A stretch of DNA of 64,000 nucleotides from Jatrophihabitans sp. (GTDB taxonomy: Bacteria > Actinomycetota > Actinomycetes > Mycobacteriales > Jatrophihabitantaceae). Within the stretch, counting starts at the first letter, position 1; each line of letters starts with the position of its first letter. The notes beneath the pieces were generated by a model. That model saw only the letters and a program-made list of their open reading frames with translations. It did not search any database and was not told the DNA's origin. The position numbers and the translations under genes are program-made. The stretch lies in NCBI GenBank assembly GCA_036399055.1, contig DASWNX010000015.1, positions 62,001-126,000 on the forward strand, read 5' to 3'. Shown here piece by piece: positions 25,274-35,891 of the stretch.

Positions 25274-26668
25274 TCAGCCCACCGGCAGCCGCACCGTGAA
25301 GCGGGCTCCGCCCTCCGGGGCGCGGCCCGCTTCGATGCTGGCGCCTAGCCGGTCGACCAGGCCGGCGACGATGGCCAGGCCGAGCCCGGTGCCGACCCGG
25401 CGCACTCCCCGGTACCGCTGGTAAAGCGCCGAGCGCTCAAAGGCGACCGCGAAGTCGGCCTCGGCCAAGCCGGGGCCGCCGTCGCGCACCTCTGCCACCA
25501 CCACCGGTCGGCCGTCGGCGGCCTGCTCCACCCGCGCCGCCAGCACGATCGGGGCACCGGCCGGGGTGACGCGCAGCGCGTTCTCCAGCAGTCCGTCGAG
25601 CACCTGCCGCAGCCGCGCCGGATCCGTTCTGACGGTGCCCTGACCTGGCTGGTCGGTCGTGTCCAGGTGAAGCTCGAACCCGACGCCGACCGCCGCGCAA
25701 CGCCCGGACCAGACCTGGCCGGCGGCCCGGCACAGCTCCAGCACATCGACGTCGAGAAGGTCGATGCGGAACTCCTGGGCGTCCAGCCGGGCCAGATCCA
25801 GCAGATCGGCCACCAGCCGGTCCAGCCGCAGTGACTCGGTGAGCACGATCGAGCCCACCTCGGCGGCCTGCTCGGGCGCCACCACCCCCTCGGCCAGCGA
25901 TTCGGCGTAGCCGGTGATCGCGGTGAGCGGCGTGCGAAGCTCGTGCGACACCGAGAGCAGGAACTCCCGTTGACGAGCCTCGGAGTGCGACAGCGCGGTG
26001 GCCAACGAGTTCAGCGCCGCCCCCACCTCGGCCACCTCGGCAGGACCCTCAGCCAGCACTGCCACGTCACGATGCCCCTGGGCCAGCGCGTGAGCGGCCT
26101 CGGCGGTCCGGCGCAGCGGCCGGGAGATCCGGACCGCCACCAGCAACCCCAGCAGAACGGCGATGCCCACCGCGACCAGAAGCGCCCAGACGATCTGCCG
26201 GACGGTCCGGTCAGCAGCCGCGTTCGCCTCCGAACGTCGCTGCGCCAGCGCGATCCCACCCACCCGGGTGCCCCGTGCCTCGATCAGCACCCGTTGGCCC
26301 TGGATTCGCCGCTCGGCCGACAGCGAGCCGCTGGCCAGCACGGTGCGGACGTCGGCGTCACTGAGCGCCACCCGCAGCAGCGGGCTGTTGGTGGTCACGG
26401 CGCCGGCGCTGTCGATCGACGCCGACTGGATGCCCAGGCTTCGCAGGCTGACGCGGGCTCGGGCCTGGCTGTTCCGGGCGTTAGGACCCTGATCGGCCAC
26501 CACACGGGCCACGTCGGCGAGGTTGCCCAAGGTGGTGCGGGCAGCGGCCGTGGTCGAGCGGTGCACCAGGTTGATCGCCAGCACCCCCGCCAGCAGCGCG
26601 GTGATCACCGCTACCCCGACCGCCAGTGCGGAGATGCGCTGGGCAAGTGTGGTGGGCGGCAGCCTCAT
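25274..26668 (-). CDS. Sensor histidine kinase
   Basis: This 464-residue membrane kinase has TM1 at about 17-35, an extracytoplasmic sensor region, TM2 at about 160-182, a HAMP linker (RISRPLRRTAEAAHALAQG), a HisKA domain with H242 in SVSHELRTPLTAI, and an HATPase domain (LLENALRVTPAG, DGGPGLAEADF, GTGLGLAIVAG). Its ATG overlaps the response-regulator TGA by 4 nt. It is the last gene of the minus-strand cluster starting at the PBP, so the signal may be cell-wall related (inference). Confidence 0.92.
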   Translation of the reverse strand: MRLPPTTLAQRISALAVGVAVITALLAGVLAINLVHRSTTAAARTTLGNLADVARVVADQGPNARNSQARARVSLRSLGIQSASIDSAGAVTTNSPLLRVALSDADVRTVLASGSLSAERRIQGQRVLIEARGTRVGGIALAQRRSEANAAADRTVRQIVWALLVAVGIAVLLGLLVAVRISRPLRRTAEAAHALAQGHRDVAVLAEGPAEVAEVGAALNSLATALSHSEARQREFLLSVSHELRTPLTAITGYAESLAEGVVAPEQAAEVGSIVLTESLRLDRLVADLLDLARLDAQEFRIDLLDVDVLELCRAAGQVWSGRCAAVGVGFELHLDTTDQPGQGTVRTDPARLRQVLDGLLENALRVTPAGAPIVLAARVEQAADGRPVVVAEVRDGGPGLAEADFAVAFERSALYQRYRGVRRVGTGLGLAIVAGLVDRLGASIEAGRAPEGGARFTVRLPVG

Positions 26669-27384
26669 CAGGCTCCGGCCTGACCCGGCGCCCGGTTCGG
26701 CTCGACGGCGTAGCCGACCCCGCGCACGGTCCGGATCGGACTCGCCTCGCGCAGCTTGGCGCGGACTTGGGCGATGTGCACGTCAACGGTGCGCGCCCCG
26801 GCGATGGCGGAGTAGCCCCACACCTCGCTGAGCAGCTGGTCGCGCCCGAACACCCGGCCGGGCCGGCGCATCAGATAGGCCAAAAGGTCGAACTCGGTGG
26901 CGGTCAGGCTGATCTCGTGGTCACCGGCGTGCACTCGTCGCTCGACCGGGTCCAGCCGGATCGAGCCGACCTGCAGTGTCGCCGGAGCCTCGGTGACTCG
27001 TTGGGTCCGGCGCAGCACCGTCGCCACCCGGGCCACCAGCTCGCGGGGCGAGAACGGCTTGGTGACGTAGTCATCGGCGCCCAGTTCCAATCCGACGATC
27101 CGGTCCACCTCGTCGTCACGGGCGGTCACGAACAGCACCGGCGTCCAGTCCTGAGCGGCCCGCAGCCGCCGGCAGACCTCGATGCCGTCGATTCCGGGCA
27201 ACCCGACGTCCAGGATCACCGCCGCCGGGCTGTGCCGGCTGATGGCGGCCAGCCCGGCCTCGCCGTCGCGTTCGAGCCGGACGGCGAAGCCGGCCGCGAC
27301 CAGGTTCAGCCGGATGAGCTCGGCGATAGCCGGCTCGTCCTCGATCACCAGGATCAGCCCGCGGGCGGGCGCGTCGGTCGGCAC
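26668..27384 (-). CDS. OmpR-family response regulator
   Basis: A 238-residue regulator with a receiver domain (LVIEDEPAIAELI; phospho-acceptor D59 in ILDVGLPG; K in YVTKPFSPREL) and a C-terminal winged helix (VHAGDHEISLTATEFDLLAY, then VDVHIAQVRAKL). It is translationally coupled to the kinase gene. The F420 reductase gene lies 78 bp upstream on the same strand. Confidence 0.94.
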   Translation of the reverse strand: MPTDAPARGLILVIEDEPAIAELIRLNLVAAGFAVRLERDGEAGLAAISRHSPAAVILDVGLPGIDGIEVCRRLRAAQDWTPVLFVTARDDEVDRIVGLELGADDYVTKPFSPRELVARVATVLRRTQRVTEAPATLQVGSIRLDPVERRVHAGDHEISLTATEFDLLAYLMRRPGRVFGRDQLLSEVWGYSAIAGARTVDVHIAQVRAKLREASPIRTVRGVGYAVEPNRAPGQAGA

Positions 27385-27462
27385 AGCGGAACTGTACGAG
27401 GCCGGGGCCTCGCCCAGGTCACTCGCAGATCAGGATCAGGTACGAGCCGGCGGGATCGCCGA

Positions 27463-27918
27463 TCAGGCGTCGGCTGCCGGCTGGACCGGATCGAGCACGA
27501 CGACCGGGATCGGCCGGTCGGTCTTGGTCTGGTACTCCTCATACGCCGGCCAGATCTGGCACATCATCTTCCACAGCTCCGGCTTCTCCGACTCATCGGC
27601 CGTCCGGGCGATGGCGACGAGGTCCTCGGCGCCGACCTGCAGCGCGACCTCCGGGTTCTCGGCCAGGTTCAGGTACCAGGCCGGGTGGTTGTCAGCCCCG
27701 CCGCTGGAGGCGACCACGACGTAGGACGAGCCGGACGTGCCGTAGATCAGGGCGGTGCGGCGCAGCTTGCCGCTCTTGCGGCCCTTGGTGGTGAGCAGCA
27801 GGGTCGGCACCCCGTGCCAGTGGTGCCCTTCCTCGCCGTCGGTCTCCACGTAACGCTGGATGTGCTCGGAGACCCAACCCTCGGGACTGTCGTAGACGTG
27901 CGCGTCGTCAGTGGTCAT
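27463..27918 (-). CDS. Deazaflavin (F420)-dependent nitroreductase family protein
   Basis: The 151-residue protein has the DDN/FDR split-barrel pattern: PTLLLTTKGRKSGKLRRTAL, then VVASSGGADNHPAWYLNLAENPEV and VGAEDLVAIARTADE. Family members use F420H2 to reduce quinones or nitro compounds. The start is the ATG of MTTDDA; a longer frame to 27939 exists. It follows the PBP gene by 17 bp and is probably co-transcribed with it. Confidence 0.9.
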   Translation of the reverse strand: MTTDDAHVYDSPEGWVSEHIQRYVETDGEEGHHWHGVPTLLLTTKGRKSGKLRRTALIYGTSGSSYVVVASSGGADNHPAWYLNLAENPEVALQVGAEDLVAIARTADESEKPELWKMMCQIWPAYEEYQTKTDRPIPVVVLDPVQPAADA

Positions 27919-27935
27919 GAGTCCACCGTACAAAG

Positions 27936-29900
27936 TCACCGCACCTTGGTGAAGAACTGGCCGGCCAGCGGAACGGCCCCGGTGGTCGAGCTCTCGCCGC
28001 CGTAGATGAACACCGCGACGGCCAGGTCGCCTCGAACGCCGGCGAACCAGGAGTGGCTCTTGGGCGGGTTGTCGGTTCCGAACTCCGCGGTGCCGGTCTT
28101 GCCCCGGAGCTGGCCGGGCAGCTCGTTCAGAGCGTGCGCGGTGGCGCCCGGCATGGCGACGACGGCCCGCATCAGCTCGTTGAGCTGGGTGCTCACCCTC
28201 GCGTCCAGCGCCGGTCCGGCAGTGGCCTGCTGGCCGGCCACCAGAGACGGCCCGACTCCGACGCCCGAGGCGGCGGCGCCTGCCATCGAGGCCATCAGCA
28301 GCGGGCTGACCAGCACCTTGCCCTGGCCGATCGCCTCGGCGGCCTGCTCCGTTCCGGCGGCGGTGGCCGGCATCGATCCCGAGAACGCCGGCACCGGCAG
28401 CTTCCAGTCGCCTCCCAGCCCGAGAGCGCCGGCCGTCTCGGCCAGGGCGCCGGGCGCCAGCTTCATCCCGAAGTCGATCGCGGTGGTGTTGCAGGAGTAG
28501 CCGAACGCCGCGCTCAGCGGGATCCGGCCGTGCTCGGACTTGTCGTGGTTCTGAAAGGTCCGACCGTTGACCGTGACGGTGGGCGGGCAGTCCACGGCGG
28601 TGCTTGCGGCCAGGGAGGGATCGGCCTGCAACGCCGCGGCGTAGGTGGCGATCTTGAACGTCGAACCGGGTGGGTACTGCCCGGTCAGCGCGATGTCGCC
28701 AGGTGCGTCGGCGCTGTTGGCGACCGCCAGGATCTTGCCGGTCGACGGTTGCAGCGCCACGATCGACGCCGGTCGCGACACCGTGTCCAGGGTGGCGTCA
28801 GCGGCTGACTGGAGGCGGGAGTCCAGCGTCAGCCGGACCGGCTTGCCGGCCACCGGCGGGGTCACCGTGCCGAGCTTGGCGCCCAGCGTCGCGTGGGCGT
28901 CGCTGGCGGCGTGGACGTCGACGCCGGGGACGCCGCGCAGTTGCGGGTCCAGCGCTCGCTGCAGCCCGGACAGCCCTACCTCGTCGCCGGCGCGGACCTG
29001 CCCCTGCGAGCCCTCGACGATCTCTGCGGTGGCCGTTCCCACGCTGCCCAGCAGCGGCCGCGCGAAGTCCGAGGTGGGCGGCAGCAGCCGGGTTCCGGAC
29101 TGGAACTGGGTGCCGGGCAGGTCGAAGATCTGGGCCTTGACCTGCTCGTAGGCAGGCCGGCGCAGGGTGATGATCGGCACGAACTGGTCCTTGCCCGCCG
29201 CGGTCACGGCGCTGGTCACCTCGCCGGCGGTGGTCTGCAACGCCGGCACCGCGGCCAGCCGGCTGGCCAGGGCGCCCAGATCGCCGACGCCGGCCGGATT
29301 GACGCCCACGGTGACCACCGCGGTCGGCTTGAACAGCGCGGCGCCGCTGCTGTCCTGCAGCGCGGCCCGGGCTGGCTGGCTGCGCTTGAGCGCCAGGTGC
29401 GAGCCGTTGGCAAGTCGCGGATGGATGGCGCCGGCAGACCAGCTCACCCGCCAACCCTGCGCCTGCTTCACCATCGGCAGCGTCCCGGTGTACCTCCACG
29501 GGGTGGTCAAGCCGGGTAGCTGCCAGCTGGCGTCATAGCTGGCGGTGGCCGATTCCGGCTGCCGGTCGGTGAGGCCGGTGACGCGCAGGCTGCCTCGAAG
29601 CCCACTGCCGCCGTCCGCCAGGCCGGCCAGGCTCCTGGTGATCGCGGCGGTCGCGGCGGCGGCGTCGGTGGTGCGCTGGCCGGCGGTGGCGCTGTCAGCG
29701 GCGCCGAGGGCATCCAGGTAGGCCTGCGCCGCCTGCTGCTCCGCGGGAGGTTTCTTCGACTGGCTGCAGGCGGTCAGCCCCAGGGCGGCGACGAGGAGCG
29801 CGGCCAGGCCCGCTGACCATCTCAGCCGGGCACTGCGACTTCTCAGCCGGGCACTGCGACTTCTCAGCCGCCGCGGGCCATTGCGAGTGCGCGTGAGCAT
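27936..29900 (-). CDS. Penicillin-binding transpeptidase lipoprotein
   Basis: The 654-residue protein carries class B PBP active-site motifs: S413-T-F-K416, S469-C-N471 and K601-T-G-T604. A lipobox LTAC near residue 44 indicates a lipoprotein, preceded by an Arg-rich N-terminus with a duplicated RLRSRSA. Residues ~50-160 form an NTF2/MecA-N-like domain, followed by the PBP dimerisation region. It cross-links peptidoglycan outside the membrane. With a MecA-N-like domain it could tolerate beta-lactams, but that is inference. Confidence 0.9.
   Translation of the reverse strand: MLTRTRNGPRRLRSRSARLRSRSARLRWSAGLAALLVAALGLTACSQSKKPPAEQQAAQAYLDALGAADSATAGQRTTDAAAATAAITRSLAGLADGGSGLRGSLRVTGLTDRQPESATASYDASWQLPGLTTPWRYTGTLPMVKQAQGWRVSWSAGAIHPRLANGSHLALKRSQPARAALQDSSGAALFKPTAVVTVGVNPAGVGDLGALASRLAAVPALQTTAGEVTSAVTAAGKDQFVPIITLRRPAYEQVKAQIFDLPGTQFQSGTRLLPPTSDFARPLLGSVGTATAEIVEGSQGQVRAGDEVGLSGLQRALDPQLRGVPGVDVHAASDAHATLGAKLGTVTPPVAGKPVRLTLDSRLQSAADATLDTVSRPASIVALQPSTGKILAVANSADAPGDIALTGQYPPGSTFKIATYAAALQADPSLAASTAVDCPPTVTVNGRTFQNHDKSEHGRIPLSAAFGYSCNTTAIDFGMKLAPGALAETAGALGLGGDWKLPVPAFSGSMPATAAGTEQAAEAIGQGKVLVSPLLMASMAGAAASGVGVGPSLVAGQQATAGPALDARVSTQLNELMRAVVAMPGATAHALNELPGQLRGKTGTAEFGTDNPPKSHSWFAGVRGDLAVAVFIYGGESSTTGAVPLAGQFFTKVR
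29820..29861. repeat. 21-bp tandem duplication in the PBP signal region
   Basis: TCTCAGCCGGGCACTGCGAC plus T is repeated exactly at 29820-29840 and 29841-29861, with a third partial start at 29862. On the coding strand it duplicates seven residues (RLRSRSA) in the basic n-region before the lipoprotein signal helix. Confidence 0.88.
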
Positions 29901-29980
29901 GACCTTGATTCAACCAAGTCGGCCGAGTGCTCGCCGCGTCCGGGCCGAGCGAGGCCCAGCCGGACGACTACGGTAGCCGG

Positions 29981-30745
29981 GTGACAGGGATCGGCGCCGC
30001 CGCGGTCGTAGCGCTCGCCGGCGTGGCCGCCGGAACGATGAACACCGTGGTGGGTTCAGGCACGCTGATCACCTTTCCGGTGCTGCTCTCTCTCGGCGTG
30101 CCGCCAGTGACCGCCAACGTCAGCAACACCATCGGACTGGTGCCCGGGACCTTCAGCGGCGCCTACGGTTACCGCCGCGAGCTGACCGGCCAGCGGGATC
30201 GGCTGCTGCGGCTGGGCTCGGCGTCGCTGATCGGCGGGATCGCCGGAGCGCTGCTGCTGCTGGTGCTGCCTGCCAGCGTGTTCCGGGCGGTGGTGCCGAT
30301 CCTGATCGTGCTGGCGGTGGCGCTGGTGATCGCCCAACCCCGCTTGTCCCGGCGCTTCGTGGGACAGGCGCACGAGGGATCACATGGCCGGCATCCGGTC
30401 CTGTTGTGGGTGCTGGTGCTGCTGACCGGGGTGTACGGGGGATATTTCGGCGCCGCTCAGGGGGTGCTGCTGGTCGCGACGATGGGCGCCCTGCTCGACC
30501 GCGACCTGCAGCGGGTCAATGGGCTGAAGAACGTCCTGTCCGGCGTGGTGAACGCGGTCGCGGGATTGCTGTTCGTGCTGCTGGCCGACCCGAACTGGGT
30601 GTACGTGGCCCTGATCGCGGTCGGCTCCACGATCGGCGGGCAGCTCGGGGCAGCGGTCGGGCGGCGGCTGTCGCCGACCGTGCTGCGCGCGGTGATCGTG
30701 GTGGTCGGGTTGGCCGCCCTGACCAAGTTCCTCTTCTTCCCCTGA
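29981..30745 (+). CDS. Sulfite exporter TauE/SafE family permease
   Basis: About 254 residues and seven to eight helices with the internal duplication of the TauE/SafE family: AAGTMNTVVGSGTLITFPVLL in the first half and GGYFGAAQGVLLVATMGALL in the second. These permeases move sulfite, sulfoacetate or related organic anions; the substrate is open. GTG 29981 fits the family N-terminus better than the longer frame from 29927. Confidence 0.87.
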   Translation: MTGIGAAAVVALAGVAAGTMNTVVGSGTLITFPVLLSLGVPPVTANVSNTIGLVPGTFSGAYGYRRELTGQRDRLLRLGSASLIGGIAGALLLLVLPASVFRAVVPILIVLAVALVIAQPRLSRRFVGQAHEGSHGRHPVLLWVLVLLTGVYGGYFGAAQGVLLVATMGALLDRDLQRVNGLKNVLSGVVNAVAGLLFVLLADPNWVYVALIAVGSTIGGQLGAAVGRRLSPTVLRAVIVVVGLAALTKFLFFP

Positions 30746-30772
30746 GCCCTTTCGCGCGGAGACCCCTGCCAA

Positions 30773-30837
30773 GCCATAGTGCGGCCCGAAACCGCGGCTG
30801 CGAGCAGCGATACCGCGGATTCGGGCCGCACTATGGC
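30773..30837. repeat. Long inverted repeat between convergent genes
   Basis: An 18-bp perfect inverted repeat, GCCATAGTGCGGCCCGAA (30773-30790) / TTCGGGCCGCACTATGGC (30820-30837), encloses 29 bp that themselves contain CCGCGG twice (30792-30797, 30813-30818). It lies between the stops of the permease and the Fe-S oxidoreductase and can act as a bidirectional terminator, though the stem is longer than needed. Confidence 0.85.
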
Positions 30838-30852
30838 CGCAGGCCTCAGGCC

Positions 30853-33093
30853 TCAGTCGGCCGGCACGGCCTCCGGCTGGCCGGCCAGAGCCGGCCGTCC
30901 CATCGACTGCTGCAGGATCTGGGCGACGTCGAGCACCTGGACGTGGTCAGAGGCCGTGCCGTCGGCCTTCTTGCTGGTCACCGCGTCAGAGAGCATCACC
31001 ATGCAGAACGGGCAGGCGGTCGAGATCAGGTCGGGGTCAAGGCCCAGCGCCTCGTCGGTGCGCTCGACGTTGATCCGCTTGCCGATCTTCTCCTCCATCC
31101 AGAACCGCGCGCCGCCGGCGCCGCAGCAGAAGCCGCGGTCCTTGCACCGGTGCATCTCCTCCGAACGCAGCTGCGGGATGGCGCCGAGGACCTCGCGCGG
31201 CGGGGTGTAGACCTTGTTGTGCCGGCCCAGGTAGCACGGGTCGTGGTAGGTGACCTTCTTGTCGACCGGCTCGACGGGGGTGAGCCGGCCGTCCTCGACC
31301 AGCTTGGCCAGCAGTTGGGTGTGGTGCACCACCTCGTACTCGCCGCCGATCTGCGGGTACTCGTTGGCGATGGTGTTGAAGCAGTGCGGGCAGGTGGCCA
31401 CGATCTTCAGCGGCCGGCCCTCAGGCTTGATCGAGTTCAGCTTCTCGACGTTCTCCGCGCCCAGCATCTGGAACACGAACTCGTTGCCGAGCCGGCGGGC
31501 CGAGTCGCCGGTGCAGGTCTCGTCCGAGCCGAGGATGGCGAACTCGACCCCGGCCACGTTGAGCAGCTCGGCGAAGGCCTTGGTGACCTTCTTGGAACGG
31601 TCCTCCAGCGCGCCGGCGCAGCCGACCCAGAACAGGTACTCGACCTCGTCGGGCAGCGGCTGGCCCGGGGAGACCCGGCGGACGTCGAAGCCCAGGCCTT
31701 CGGTCCACTCCTCGCGGTTCTTGGCGGGCAGTCCCCACGGGTTGCCCTTGTTCTCCAGGTTGCGCAGCATCGTGCCGGCCTCGGACGGGAACGAGGACTC
31801 GATCAGCACCTGGTAGCGGCGCATGTCGACGATGTGGTCGATGTGCTCGATGTCGACCGGGCACTGCTCGACGCACGCCCCGCAGGTGGTGCAGGACCAC
31901 AGCACGTCCGGATCGATCACGCCGTGCGAGGCCAGGTCGCCGACCAGCGGCCGGGTGGCCTGCTCGATGCCCGACCCCTGCACCCGGGGATAGCCTGCCT
32001 CGGGCACATGGGTGCCGTGCGAGCCGCCCTCAGCGGCGGGGGTGGAGAAGTTCGGCACCGCGTCGTCGGGGACCGCCTTGCCGCCGATCAGGTACGGGGC
32101 CTTGGCGAACAGGTGGTCGCGCAGGTCCATGATCACCAGCTTGGGCGACAACGGCTTGCCGGTGTTCCAGGCCGGGCACTGCGACTGGCAGCGGCCGCAC
32201 TCGGTGCAGGTCGCGAAGTCCAGGTAGGCCTTCCAGCTGAAGTCCTCGACCTTGCCCTTGCCGAACACGGTGTCCTCGGACAGGTTCTCGGCGTCGAGGA
32301 AGTCGATGGTCTTGCCCTGGGCGTCGGTGACCGGCGGCAGCGCCCCGAGCGCCAAGGGCTGCCGCTTGAAGTACACGTTGATCGGGGCGGTGGCGATGTG
32401 CAGGTGCTTGGAGTAGGTGACGATGATCAGGAAGACCAGGACGACCGCCACCTGCGCCAGCAGGAAGATGGTCGCCAGGCCGGCGTTGTACTCGCCCTCG
32501 CCCAGGGCCTTGGCGGTCAGGTAGGAGGCGAAGGTCCACTTGGACTCCCCGAACGGGAACTCGCCGGCGTTCATCTGGGCGCCGCGCAGCAGGAACAGCG
32601 TCAGGATGACCAGCGTGATCATGCCCAGGATCACCCAGGCCGGGCCGGTGTGCGAGCCGTAGAAGCGGGAGTCGCGCTGCTTGTGCTTGGGGGCGTTGCG
32701 AAGGCGCAGCACCGCGAAGGTGGCCAGTCCGGCCAGCACGGCGACGGCGAAGAAGTCCTCGAGAAAGCCCAGGACCTGCCACTTGCCGATCAGCGGGATG
32801 TGGAAGTCGCGGTCGATCAGCAGCGCGCCGTAGGCCTCGAGGATGGTCAGGTTCAGGATCAGGAAGCCCCAGAACGTGAAGAAGTGCGCCAGGCCGGGGA
32901 CGGACCACTTGAGCAGCCGGGTCTGGCCCAGCACCTCCTCGGCGTCGTTGGCGGCGCGGCCGATGGCGTTCTTGCCTCGTCCGGGAGCGGCTGTGCCGGA
33001 ACGGATGAGCTTCACCAGCCACAGGACCCGCCAGCCCGCGATCACCGCGGTCGCCGCGGTCATGAGCACGGTCAGGATGATGCGCAGTGCCAC
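30853..33093 (-). CDS. Membrane-bound (Fe-S)-binding oxidoreductase, HdrD/GlpC-like
   Basis: The 746-residue protein has a membrane N-terminus (about five to six helices, residues 5-280, HdrE/NarI-like), then two 4Fe-4S motifs (CTECGRCQSQCP and CTTCGACVEQCP), and two CCG domains (GCAGALEDRSKK, then YHDPCYLGRHNKVY and CCGAGGARFWMEEK). This fusion is common in actinobacteria and is thought to pass electrons, for example from electron-transfer flavoprotein, to the quinone pool. That would connect functionally to the acyl-CoA dehydrogenase. An inverted repeat at 33156-33173 precedes it. Confidence 0.88.
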   Translation of the reverse strand: MALRIILTVLMTAATAVIAGWRVLWLVKLIRSGTAAPGRGKNAIGRAANDAEEVLGQTRLLKWSVPGLAHFFTFWGFLILNLTILEAYGALLIDRDFHIPLIGKWQVLGFLEDFFAVAVLAGLATFAVLRLRNAPKHKQRDSRFYGSHTGPAWVILGMITLVILTLFLLRGAQMNAGEFPFGESKWTFASYLTAKALGEGEYNAGLATIFLLAQVAVVLVFLIIVTYSKHLHIATAPINVYFKRQPLALGALPPVTDAQGKTIDFLDAENLSEDTVFGKGKVEDFSWKAYLDFATCTECGRCQSQCPAWNTGKPLSPKLVIMDLRDHLFAKAPYLIGGKAVPDDAVPNFSTPAAEGGSHGTHVPEAGYPRVQGSGIEQATRPLVGDLASHGVIDPDVLWSCTTCGACVEQCPVDIEHIDHIVDMRRYQVLIESSFPSEAGTMLRNLENKGNPWGLPAKNREEWTEGLGFDVRRVSPGQPLPDEVEYLFWVGCAGALEDRSKKVTKAFAELLNVAGVEFAILGSDETCTGDSARRLGNEFVFQMLGAENVEKLNSIKPEGRPLKIVATCPHCFNTIANEYPQIGGEYEVVHHTQLLAKLVEDGRLTPVEPVDKKVTYHDPCYLGRHNKVYTPPREVLGAIPQLRSEEMHRCKDRGFCCGAGGARFWMEEKIGKRINVERTDEALGLDPDLISTACPFCMVMLSDAVTSKKADGTASDHVQVLDVAQILQQSMGRPALAGQPEAVPAD

Positions 33094-33155
33094 TGCGGCC
33101 TCCAGCGTCGGTCGACTCTTGCGTCGTCAAGGCGTGACGAGGCAAGAATACTCAG

Positions 33156-33173
33156 GGTTACCAACGGGTAACC
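33156..33173. promoter_or_regulatory. GGTTACC-N4-GGTAACC operator
   Basis: A perfect 7-bp inverted repeat with a 4-nt spacer lies about 60 bp upstream of the Fe-S oxidoreductase start. On that strand TATTCT (a possible -10) follows 8 bp after it, so a bound dimer would cover the -35 to spacer region. The regulator is unknown. Confidence 0.5.
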
Positions 33174-33230
33174 AAGGCCGCCGGTCACCGACTAGGTCAC
33201 ATCGGCCCGTCGCATCCGCCTGCCGCTGCC

Positions 33231-33761
33231 TCACCGGGCGGTTGGAACCGGCGCGCCGCTCTCATCCAGAGGCAGCTGGTATTCCAGCTCGCTCAGCTGG
33301 GGGTCGCTGGGCAGGGGTCTCACCGCCGCGGTGGCGACAAAGCCCAATCGCTCGTAGAGCCCGATCGCGGCCGCGTTTCCCGGGGTGACCCACGCGCTCA
33401 GCCGCCGGCGATGACTGGCTCGGGCCCAATCGAGGACGGCTGAGACGAGCGCTTTGCCGACCGCCAGCTCACGGTGCTCCGGATCGACCCACAGCGCGAC
33501 CAACTCGGCCTCGGCGCCGTCCTCGCGGTCCGCTCCGGCGGCCAGCCCGATGGCCTGCTCGGCGCCGCCGTCGGACTCCCAGGCCAGAAAGCACGCGCTG
33601 GCCTGGGGCCACTCGCGCCACCGGTCCTCTGAAAAGGCCAGTTCGCGGTCCAGGCTCGAGCCGAAGGCCGACGGGTCGGCTTGCAGGGCGGTGAGCCGGA
33701 GATCGCGCAGGGCACGCCAGCCTGCGTCCTCGACACGCTCCACACGCCAGTTCCGAGCCAC
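33231..33761 (-). CDS. GNAT family N-acetyltransferase
   Basis: About 176 residues. The N-terminal RALRDLRLTALQADPSAFGSS and the acetyl-CoA-binding block ELVALWVDPEHRELAVGKAL, then NAAAIGLYERLGF, are typical of GNATs. It lacks the usual Q/RxxGxG/A glycine in the pyrophosphate loop (HRELAVGKAL instead), yet the rest is intact. GTG 33759-33761 is chosen; the frame extends to TTG 33779. Confidence 0.82.
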   Translation of the reverse strand: MARNWRVERVEDAGWRALRDLRLTALQADPSAFGSSLDRELAFSEDRWREWPQASACFLAWESDGGAEQAIGLAAGADREDGAEAELVALWVDPEHRELAVGKALVSAVLDWARASHRRRLSAWVTPGNAAAIGLYERLGFVATAAVRPLPSDPQLSELEYQLPLDESGAPVPTAR

Positions 33762-33824
33762 CCCCGAAGTCTGCAACAACAGGCGGCCGAACCGTTAATT
33801 GTGACGGAGGCCACGATCCGAGAG

Positions 33825-33850
33825 GGAACTTGAGCGTACCCGACTCAGTT
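33825..33850 (+). promoter_or_regulatory. dnaK promoter: HAIR operator over a SigH/SigR-type promoter
   Basis: CTTGAGC-N7-ACTCAGT (33829-33849) matches the HAIR operator bound by HspR (CTTGAGT-N7-ACTCAAG). Superimposed is GGAAC (33825-33829) with GTT (33848-33850) exactly 18 bp later, the consensus of SigH/SigR-type ECF promoters. HspR is encoded at the end of the same operon, giving feedback control. clpB has the same composite at 40537-40569. Confidence 0.85.
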
Positions 33851-33987
33851 CTTTTGACAGAAGGCCGATCCAGGTAGCACCATCGGAGCTGCCCGGTATC
33901 GGCTGGCAGGCCACCCGCACGAGGCCGGCGCACCACCAGCAAGCGGTAAACCACAGACAACACAGAGCACTCACTGAGGAGTTCACC

Positions 33988-35844
<1,857 letters not shown>

Positions 35845-35891
35845 CGGTGATGAACCAAGAAGATCCGGTTGCCGCAGAGCAGGAGTCCGAC

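Noticed and set aside
30773..30837. Inverted repeat as the ends of an insertion sequence
   Set aside because: Only 29 bp lie between the arms, with no transposase and no target-site duplication visible.
30406..33171. A 921-residue open frame on the plus strand
   Set aside because: It is the antisense shadow of the Fe-S oxidoreductase gene; composition is His/Gln/Arg/Asp-rich with no domains, as expected for the opposite strand of high-GC coding DNA.
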